From positions 1 to 64,000 of the forward strand of contig JAOBSW010000286.1 in the NCBI GenBank assembly GCA_026214975.1: 64,000 nt of DNA. Reading direction: 5' to 3'. This document shows positions 56,176-64,000 of this stretch, in pieces. Position numbers and translations under genes: made by a program. The notes below the pieces were generated by a model, which was given only the letters and a program-made list of their open reading frames with translations, was not told where the DNA came from and did no database searches. How positions within the stretch are numbered: the first letter of the stretch is position 1; every line of letters starts with the position of its first letter. Origin of the DNA: Gentiana macrophylla. Lineage: Eukaryota; Streptophyta; Magnoliopsida; Gentianales; Gentianaceae.

Positions 56176-57524
56176 ATGAACTCAACTGAGATTGAGAGGT
56201 ACTGTCATAGGCCGGCATGGCATAAGTTCTTTGAACTAAAGCTAATCGGACAAAGGCTTAAGACGTCATTAGAAGAGCCTCTTGTCAACCTAACGTTAAA
56301 ACCCTTACCTGCACATTTAAAGTATGTTTTTCTACAAGATGATCCCTGCCACTCATAATTTCTTCCTCTTTGACTGAGATAGAAGAAGAAAAGCTGATGA
56401 GAATACTGAGAAAGTATCACGGAGCATTTGGATGGACAATAGCCGATGTCAAAGGCATTAGCCCTAGCGTCTGCATGCATAAAATCTCCGTGGACCCTAA
56501 AAAGAAAGCGGTAGCACAACCTCAAAGAAGGTTGACACCTAAATTAAAAGACGTGGTACGGGATGAAGTCATAAAGATGCTAGAAATAGGAATAATCTTC
56601 CCTATTTATGATAGCGAATGGTAAGCCCCATCCACGTAGTTCCTAAGAATGGAGGTTTGACGGTACAAGCAAATGAGTTCGATGAGTTGATTCCCGTCAG
56701 ACTTATCACCGGTCATCGGGTGTGCATAGACTTTAAGAAGGTGAACGATGCAACTCGTAAAGACCATTTCCCTCATCCCTTCATTGATCAAATGCTCGAG
56801 AGACTAAGCGGACATGCATTTTACTATTTCCTCGACGGTTACTCAGGATATTATCAAATTCATATCTCACCTGGATTGTGAGAAGACCACCATTACATGT
56901 CCATATGGAACCTTTGCTTATAACAGAATGCCTTTTGGTTTGTGCAACACTCCAGCAACATTACAAAGATGCATGATGTCTTTGTTTGCTGATATGGTTG
57001 AGGATTTCCTGGAGATCTTCATGGATGATTTCTCCGTATTTGGAGATGATTTAGATTCATGTCTCACACATCTAGCTAGAGTGTTAAAGAGATGAAAAGA
57101 GACGAATCTGGTGCTTAACTGGGAGAAATGTCATATGTTGGTTACTGAAGGCATAGTACTTGGCCACCGTATTTCAAGGAACGGTATAGAGAGAGATAGA
57201 ACAAAAGTGGAGGTGATCGAAAAGCTTCCCCCACCAACCAATCTTAAGACATTGCGAGGTTTTCTTGGCCACGCAAGATTTTACCGCCAGTTTGTGAAGG
57301 ACATTTCCTTAATCTCTTGACCTCTCACTGAACTTTTGGCCAAGGATGTTCAATTTGAGTTTACAAGTGAGTGTACCAAAGCCTTTAATGCGCTTAAAAA
57401 GATGCTTATCATTGCACCAATTTTAATTGCACCCGACTGGAGTCTGCCTTTCGAGTTAATGTGTGATGCAAGAGACATTGCGGTAGGTGCGGCCCTTGGA
57501 CAAATGAAAGATAAGATATTTTGA
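56176..57524 (+). pseudogene. pol: Reverse transcriptase of element H
   Basis: Six short frames in order cover RT. They are LKPLPAHLKYVFLQD (56176-56358), then FGWTIADVKGISPSVCMHKI and PQRRLTPKLKDVVRDEVI (56370-56624). RVCIDFKKVNDATRKDHFP and YYFLDGYSGYYQI (56618-56881) follow, then FAYNRMPFGLCNTPATLQRC and FMDDFSVFG (56814-57095). LNWEKCHMLVTEGIVLGHRI (57111-57320) and FELMCDARDIAVGAALGQ (57336-57524) close the series. The catalytic Asp pair is intact, but stops and frameshifts separate the frames. Same order and spacing as G. Confidence 0.93.
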
Positions 57525-58672
57525 CCTATCTACTATGTTAGTCACACTTTAAACTCTGCGCAAAGGAATTACGCGACCACTGAAAAAGAACTTATGGCTG
57601 TCATCTTTACGTTTGACAAATTTAGATCTTAGCTTGTCGGATCTAAAGTCAAGGTGTGGACTGACCACGCAGCCTTGAAGTACCTATTGGCAAAACAAGA
57701 TTCCAAGCCGAGATTGCTGAGATGGATTTTACTACTTTAAGAGTTTTCTATAGAAATACGAGATAAGAAAGGGTCTGAGAACCTGGTTGCGGATCACCTT
57801 TCCCGTTTACAAATAGAGGACAATGAGCAATTGCCCGAGATTGGAGAGACATTTCCTGACGAACAATTATTCTCCATCTCTACCCTTCCTGAAAATGGTG
57901 GTTATGCAGCGATATCGTCCCGCTGTGAAGAAGTTGAGGCAACGGAGCCATAACCATGGTATAAACATATAGTGAACTACTTATCCGTGAGATATCTGCC
58001 ACCAGAATTATCCAAGCAGCAAAAGAAGAAATTCTTTGCAGAACTTAGACATTACTACTGGGATGATCCCTACCTTTTTAAGCTATGCTCGGACAATGTG
58101 TTTAGGAGATGTGTTCTTGAGAGCGAATTCAATGATATACTCAAACACTGCCATGCTTACGAGGTAGGAGGACACTTTGGAGGAGACAAGACGGCTGCGA
58201 AAGTCCTCCAATATGGTTTTTACTGGCCCAATCTTTACAAAACTGTGCATGACTAAGCTAGAGCCTGTCATTCCTGCCAAATGATGGGCAATATCTCAAA
58301 AAAGAATGAAATGCCACTAAAGAGTATCCTAGAAGTGGAACTCTTTGATGTGTGGGGAATTGATTTTGCGGGACCTTTCACGTCTTCAAATTCAAATCGC
58401 TATATCTTAGTAGTAGTCGACTATATAACCAAATGGGCTGAGGTCATTGCTTCACCCACTAACGATGCAAAAGTTGATTTGCGGTTTTTAAAGAAGAATA
58501 TCTTTACGCGGTTTGGAATCCCTCGTGCCATTATTAGCGATGGTTGATGCAATTTATGTAATAGGTTATTTGAAGAATTAATGATTAAATACGGGGTAAG
58601 ACATAGGCTAGCTACCGCATATCACCCTCAGACAAGTGGGCAAGTTGAGGTTACAAATCTAGAGATCATGTG
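57525..58672 (+). pseudogene. pol: RNase H and integrase of element H, cut by element I
   Basis: RNase H readings are YATTEKELMAVIFTFDKFRS, a stop, then [20 protein letters not shown]. They lead to the integrase zinc module, with HCHAYEVGGHFG and, after a stop, ACHSCQ. The core has GIDFAGPF (first Asp) and IISDG followed by a stop in place of the usual Gly. The third segment SGQVEVTN ends at 58672, where the LTR of element I starts. Open pieces are 57972-58256 and 58281-58547. The C-terminal integrase part, any third ORF and the 3' LTR lie beyond element I. Confidence 0.92.
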
Positions 58673-60444
58673 TGTTGGTCCCTTGGAAAGGCTAACACAA
58701 GTTTAGAGGGGGGGGGGGGTGAATAAACATGTCACCGAAAACTTTCCCTAAACTGGATTTAAAACAAATTACAGTTTAGTTAAAACTTGTGTGGAGTTAA
58801 GCTGACTAAGCTGAGTTTAAGTCAAACTGACTTAAGCAAAAACTGAGTCAACCGGCAGCGGATATAGTTCTAGCCTTTTTCTTGATTTTGTTATTCTATG
58901 TGAAAACTGAGTGTGGAAAACTGAATTCTCATGAATATCAGTTTGTGAACTGTGAAGTGTATAACAATCAACTATCAAATTGGTATAAATAAATGCTTAA
59001 AGTAAATAAGGTAGATATTATAGAGGTTCCAGGTGGTGTAATCCTATACGTCCTCTTTTCCCCTGTGGTGCGGAGGAAAATTCCACTAGAACTTCTTGAG
59101 GTGAACTATTACAAAAAGTCCTAAACAATAGTCCTTGGCTAATCCCTAGCTTCACTATCTAAACAGTTGTAGAACAGGTAGAATTGCTGCTCTTCAATTG
59201 CTTGAACACTGGTCTTTGAAGGGTTATGTATGCCTCTTCACCAGCTACCACCACAAACACAGTCTACCCGACTGCTTGTAACAACTGTCCTTGGAAAAAC
59301 CTTCCTGGTTTGCTTCACAGTCTAAACCTTTGATGTGGAATCAAAGTTGAGTTGAGAATCAATAAATTGATTCTTGTTTGTGGTTCTTCAAAGTGTCTGA
59401 TTCTTGATTGATTCTGTGTAGCTTGAACACTTGAAGAAATTCTAGATATGATCTTGTTATAGCGCAGAAATGATAGCAATTCGAATAAAAAGACTAATGC
59501 ACAAAAATGCTTGTTGATTCTTGTTAAATCTTCGTGTATTAATCCTTGGTGCAAAGTCATCTATTTATAGTGTGAGGTCCAACGTTCATCTTGCAATGAT
59601 TCGAATTGTATCAATGTCTATCTTGTAACGGCTACATTTTTTGACCGTTCTGATGTGTCAGTACTTCATCCAGTAGAATTGCTTCCTTTGAAACGTTCGA
59701 CTGTACTATCAGTTTGTGGGATGACTGACATATAAAACTGAGTTAACTAGATATCAGTTTTATATCGCTTTTATCAGTTGTCAGTTTCTTGACTGACTTG
59801 AAGCATTAACTGAGATTTTACTCTTCTTCAAATATCAATACTCCAGTTTTTCATCTGATTATAATTGACTTAATCAGAGTACACCATGACGAAATATATT
59901 TTAAGAATTCATTGTCCTTAAGATTCTTAGGTCTTCATACAAGATCCATAAAGTCAGTTCAGGTCACCACAATCTTGCCTGAAGTCTAACTTCGTAGTCT
60001 CGACTTGTAATCTTCATAACTGAGTTTGAACCCTCAGTTCTTCAATCTTCTACAACTGAGTCTGTGACCATCAGTTCTTCATGTACTGAGTTTGAACCCT
60101 CAGTTCTTTGATCTTCTATATAGGCCAACTGAGTCTGTGTCCCTCAGCGAACTTATCTTCTTCAGTTTTATATTGGTGTAATCTGAGTCAGTTTGTTTAT
60201 CTTGATGATTTCTAGTTTTCTAAATGACTTCCAGTTTTCAGTTTTACGACACACTAACTATTACAGTGCTTGTCTGATGTAACCTATACAAATATCAGAC
60301 TCTAGTAAAACCTAAACATTCAGTTCTAGACATCTTTTAGCTTTTCACTATAATAGCTAGCTTCAGCACTTCATCAATGAGGTTAAGATAATACTTTGAA
60401 TAAATATGATGAATTATCATAAAAACATAAATTTTTTTCCAACA
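58673..60444 (-). repeat. 3' LTR of element I (1772 bp)
   Basis: TGTTGG...CCAACA ends; it aligns with E's LTR, with scattered substitutions and small indels. A 12-G run lies at 58708-58719 and a TATA-like CTATAAATAG at 59570-59561 on the minus strand. The frame 59315-59560 is LTR sequence. Confidence 0.92.
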
Positions 60445-60460
60445 ATTTCCCCCTTTTTGA
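60445..60460 (-). other. Polypurine tract of element I
   Basis: AAAAAGGGGGAAAT on the minus strand, touching the LTR and preceded by GGCATCATC; typical of SIRE-like copia elements. The 60461-60603 stretch is the 3' untranslated part after the extra ORF. Confidence 0.87.
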
Positions 60461-60603
60461 TGATGCCAAAACTCTCCCTAAAAGAAAAGCTTAAAGATCA
60501 AAACAATGTAAAAAAATGTAAAACTGGAAAACTGGATTTCATTAGAATACGTAAAAACTGAAATAGTTACATTTAGTCCAAATAATTGTGATTAAAGACT
60601 AAG

Positions 60604-63021
60604 CTATTTCTGTGCTTTTTGTTTCATTGAAACATACTTCATCTCTTTGTCATATAGACGATAGTCATGTTCTAGCTTGGTGTCTTCCTTTGAAAAGGTA
60701 TTGTTGTAGTCAACTTGACTTCCTTCTTTCCATTTTCTCCATAAAATTGACTTGGGTAAAGCTGATTCTTTCAAGTAGTACTTTTCAAATTCTGCTACAT
60801 CAGATTTCATCTGTTCAGTTTTGTCTTTGATCATCAGTTTGTCTTCAATCCTTTGATTCTTCTTGTGTTGTGCCATCTTCTGATAATGATATTTATCAGA
60901 TAAGAAGTAGTTCAAGGATTCTTCAATAGTCTTATCCTTGTACTTGGCTTTGATATGATTATGATCTTTGACAAACTTCATCCATAGATCCTTTGTAAGA
61001 GTAACTCTTCTATCTCCAGGTTGACTATATTTCACAATGAGTTGCTCGTCAGTTAGCTCTTTCTTTAAGAACTTAGGATCTGATTTGTATCTTTCCAATT
61101 CGTCTTCAAGTCGCTTCATTTCTCTAAGTAAATTTAGCTTTTCATCTTCAGCTTCCCCCTTTTTGGCATCATACAGTTGATCTACCAAAGCATGGGTTGC
61201 CTGTTGGTCGGCTGATATACGTTGCTGAGAAGCAAGTACTTCCTTAAGATGATTCTCTAACCTGTAGATGTGCTGATTCATATGCCAGTGAGCCTGAGCA
61301 TGTGTTTCCCTATCTACTGCGGTTGAGTCTTCAAGTTTCTATTTAAGTAATAGAATTTCTAAAGCAGAACTGGATTTGTGAATCATCTCTAGTCTTGCAT
61401 GAACTAAGACATCTGTTCTAGTTCTATAATCAAGATATCTAGAAATGTTTGATAGAAGGCCGTTTTGTGCATCCCTGTGACTGAGCACAATCTTCAAGTT
61501 CTCATGAACTTTGGCCAATTCATCCTTTGTTACGATATCAGAAGGATCATATGTTGTTTCAGTGTGATCCTTGGACTGAGTGATATCTTCAATAATCATA
61601 AGTTGTTGATTATCAATTCCATCAGCTGCTTGCTTAGTGTCAGTTGTCTGATTTCCAACTGGCAAATCTTCTTGCTGACTTACAGTTTGAGTAGCTAGAG
61701 GTTGAGGTTGAGTTTCTGTAAGTAAAACTGTAGTCACATCAGCTTCTTTCCTTGTATTATCATCTTCATCATCATCCTTTTCTTTTGATGTATCTTTGGG
61801 AATAGATGATGTGGCTGATTCTCTCCGTTGAGTTAGTTTAGTAAATCTTTTGAAACAATTTTCAAGAAACTCTGATATAGGAAATAGAGTATCTTTGATT
61901 TCCAATTTCTCCAAGAGTAACTTTTCTTTAGTCTATAGACTAACATCATGAGAATCTTTTGGTTTAAGCTTCATCTTCATCAGTCTGACAATTCTATCAG
62001 CTTCAAAAACTGGGGCTGATTGCTGATCTGATTGATGTTGTAATTGAGAGGTATCACCAGCAAGAGTGTTTTTCTTTGTAACTTCAGTTGTCAGTTGTTG
62101 TTCCCCCTCAGTTGGTGCTGTCTTACTTGAAGTTTCGGGTACAAACATCTTACAACCGATCTTTCCTCTCATTGATTCAAACTTGTCGCTTAATTCCTTT
62201 GTGTTCGACTTCTGCTTTGAGAGACACGCTTTCTTCTAGCTTCAGGTTGGGAAGTTGTTCTTATTATTGCTGCGATTTCCTCTGTAGATGCAGTTTGCCT
62301 TGCTTGCTTCCCTTCCTTGAGTCTTTCCAGATAAAATTGAATGATTCCACTGAGTGTTTTCTTCAGTCGGAATCTACCAACAGTTGCCTGTCCTTCAGCT
62401 TGAGCTCTTTGAACACTGTCTAATTCAGCTAAATGTTGCTTCTTTATCTGATTGACTACATAACCTGCCCAATTGAATTCTATTTCGTCCCAAATTATGT
62501 TCATCAGATAAACATTCTCTTCGGATAGTGTCTTTGATTCCTTTGGATTTTCCAATAATATGTTTGCTGAGCCATCTGCTGAGATGTCCAAAATTCTGGC
62601 TTGATTTTGTCAACATGAACACCAATTTCTCTTGGTTCCGTAGAAAAAGTTAGTTGCTTCAGAAATGCAACCCTATCCAATGGTAGAGTAGTCAAATCTA
62701 TTGATGTCACAGATGAATTTGTGAAACCAAATAGTGACCGCATAACTCTTTCATTGATGACAATGCGATCTCCACGAACTGTTGTGATTAAAGAGTCTCT
62801 TACCAAATGCATATTTTGCCGAACTGCAAAATACCTTCCAAGTCACATTCTTCTTTGAAGGTAACCTCCAAAATGTTTCTTGATCCTGGTTGTTTCTTAA
62901 TCTTCTCTCAGATGTAACTTGCTAACAGTGTGTTTTTACACATAGCTTCATAAATTTGGAATGAAAACTCATCTAGCTCTGTTATCAATCTTTCTTCTTG
63001 TGATTTCTTTGAAGTGGCCAT
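60604..63021 (-). pseudogene. Extra ORF after pol, element I
   Basis: Start at ATG 63021 (MATSKKSQEERLITELDEF). A first open piece ends at 62908. The second, 62812-62504, has TTVRGDRIVINERVMRSLFG and PREIGVHVDKIKPEFWTSQ. Later pieces run 62591-62190 (LMNIIWDEIEFNWAGYVVNQ, basic tail), 62172-61933, 61914-61339 (acidic, Thr/Gln-rich) and 61281-60604 (highly charged, MKRLEDELERYKSDPKFL, a coiled coil). Total span is about 800 codons with at least five breaks. The order matches J's relic. SIRE elements carry env-like ORFs at this position; I see no clear membrane helix. An N-terminal globular part and C-terminal coiled coil are the visible layout; function is unknown. Confidence 0.78.
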
Positions 63022-63499
63022 GTCTGGGTGTGAACACAGAGATTTAATTTGAGATGAATTTGGGTTGTGAAAAATCTGATTTTGATTTTTATGACGTGTG
63101 AACGGGGGGTTGAATATATAGGGGCAATGTACTGACGGTTGGTTAGTACAACTTTTCAAATTCCATGATGGTTTGGGTAACCAAGGCATGTCTTTATTCG
63201 ACAAGATAATGGGGTGTACACGCAACATATTCTGACAAAAAGAAACTGCCATTATTAAATGCGATATAACTGATGTCGTTTTTATCTTTTCAACCTTTGA
63301 CTTAAATTGACTGGAATAGAAACTGATGCTGAAGTCAGTTTTAGAGATAACTTCCAGTTTCGTCAAATCATTCAGTTTCTGTAACGTCAGTTCTAGTTGA
63401 TCAGTTTGAAATTGTTGATGTCAATGACTAATCTGTTAAGTGAGCGCACCCAGCATAACAAAGATTAATCCCCTTGATGAATTTCTGGCTTAACTGATT
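63022..63499 (-). other. Spacer between pol and extra ORF, element I
   Basis: About 480 bp. The frame 63366-62908 runs through it into the extra ORF start. The upstream part (MTKLEVISKTDFSISFYSSQ) has no family resemblance and may be untranslated. A CTATATATTC-like AT-rich patch lies near 63110 and could be an internal promoter for the extra ORF, but I have no further support. Confidence 0.45.
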
Positions 63500-63603
63500 T
63501 TAATTGACTTTGATTATCCCCAATTGAGTTCTTAGTTTGGCTAATCTTTCTTTGTCCAATGGCAATGTGAAGATATCTGCAAACTGATCTTCAATAGGTA
63601 CAT
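63500..63603 (-). pseudogene. pol: C-terminal end of copia Pol, element I
   Basis: The minus strand reads VPIEDQFADIFTLPLDKERL, then AKLRTQLGIIKVN and a TAA at 63502-63500. This is the usual end of SIRE-like RNase H, and J has the same end as FSKLRTELGVMNVS. The rest of Pol is displaced by the insertion at about 63603. Confidence 0.85.
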
Positions 63604-64000
63604 TTTTTTAAAGCACCTTTATTTTATTAATAAATGAAATAAAGAGCTACAAAGTGGAGTGCCATATCCTGGCCCGCCCCAAGTTTACGTGATAGAGTTC
63701 ATAGCATGGCCTCCTTAAACCCTATGTGTGGCAAACCCATTGTAGGAAAATCCACCACATAGGGAAGAGTACTCGCTCTATGCACCCCCGAAAAATTCCC
63801 TGCCCTATAAATAATTACATCAGTGGGATTCAGAATGAAATAAATGATGCCTCTATGCATTCTGCCTTGCGGAGAAGGAGTTGTTGAATACTGCCGAAGA
63901 CCCCTTTGCATCCTCGTGTGAACTTTCTTGATTCGAAGAAGCTTGCAGCCTTTCCTCTTGAAATTTCGACATGACCCATCCATAAAGTGAGCTACGAAAC
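63604..64000 (-). mobile_element. Element L: possible LINE 3' end at the window edge (tentative)
   Basis: Pol of element I is interrupted at 63603 by an A-run on the minus strand (seven A), preceded by an ATTTATTAATAAAATAAAGG stretch. That is the look of a polyadenylated retroposon tail. The minus-strand frame 63983-63699 (MDGSCRNFKRKGCKLLRIKK start) has no motif I can assign and ends about 90 bp before the tail. A LINE or other retroposon cut by the window edge is the best guess; the target duplication is not visible. Confidence 0.4.

Larger units (their letters stand above)
51590..58672 (+). mobile_element. Element H: Athila-like gypsy element, 3' part cut by I
   Basis: Plus-strand order is 5' LTR, primer site, leader, gag, protease, RT, RNase H, integrase. 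The integrase is broken at 58672 by the LTR of element I. The pol sequence is related to G's (for example MLERLSGHAFYYFLDGYSGY against MLERLEGNAFYYFLDGYSGY). The LTR is unrelated to G's, so it is a second family. Stops and frameshifts occur every few hundred bases, so H is older or faster decaying than G. Confidence 0.93.
58673..63603 (-). mobile_element. Element I: 3' part of a SIRE-like copia retrotransposon
   Basis: Minus-strand order is pol end (63603-63500), spacer, long extra ORF (63021-60604), polypurine tract and 3' LTR (60444-58673). It inserted into the integrase of H; the flank ATGTG (58668-58672) is half of the expected duplication. The LTR matches E. The interior is cut at about 63603 by another insertion. 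Confidence 0.9.

Noticed and set aside
60612..62423. Several plus-strand ORFs (60612-60830, 61465-61698, 62088-62423)
   Set aside because: All are antisense shadows of the extra ORF of element I.

Overview
The window looks like repeat-rich nuclear DNA of a flowering plant, probably a eudicot. It holds Ty1/copia elements with tRNA-Met primer sites, SIRE-like copia elements with a long extra ORF after pol, and Athila-like gypsy elements with a TGGCGCCGTTGC primer site. I see no host gene, rRNA, tRNA gene or CRISPR array. Nearly all of the 64 kb is LTR retrotransposons nested in one another. Letters below are my own labels.

The base layer is J, a plus-strand SIRE-like copia element, seen at 22356-25310 and 48898-51589. 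Four insertions break it. K, a gypsy 3' end (21956-22355), carries B, a minus-strand copia element without coding sequence (5224-21955). B in turn carries A, a copia element with decayed coding sequence (6787-16456, target duplication CTGCT). B's left LTR is cut by D, a plus-strand relative ending at 5223. Further left lie F (an LTR piece, 2557-3005) and E (a SIRE-like 5' end, 1-2556). G, an Athila-like element (25311-48897, duplication ATAAG), sits in J's extra ORF and carries C, a second non-coding copia element (33280-42684, duplication AGTAA). An unassigned 0.9 kb insertion lies at about 49560-50490. H, a plus-strand Athila-like element (51590-58672), cuts J's 3' LTR. H is cut by I, a minus-strand SIRE-like element (58673-63603), whose pol end is broken by a possible LINE tail at the right edge.

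A, B, C and D are one copia group. A encodes Gag, protease, integrase, RT and RNase H, all broken. C has A's LTRs, primer site, leader and polypurine tract, but a 3.7 kb non-coding block replaces its coding region. B has the same kind of block under a different LTR subtype. A-like elements may therefore have mobilised C-like ones. The blocks carry repeated hairpins whose inner stems differ between copies by compensatory changes, as a selected RNA or DNA structure would.

The two Athila-like families carry unrelated but similarly built GC-rich dyads (GGACG-GG-CGTCC in G, TTCGCT-GG-AGCGAA in H). They occur in both LTR and leader, mostly as pairs about 20-22 bp apart. J and I share an extra ORF after pol, in the position where env-like ORFs occur in SIRE elements. 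All coding regions carry stops or frameshifts; I report them as relics and did not reconstruct them.
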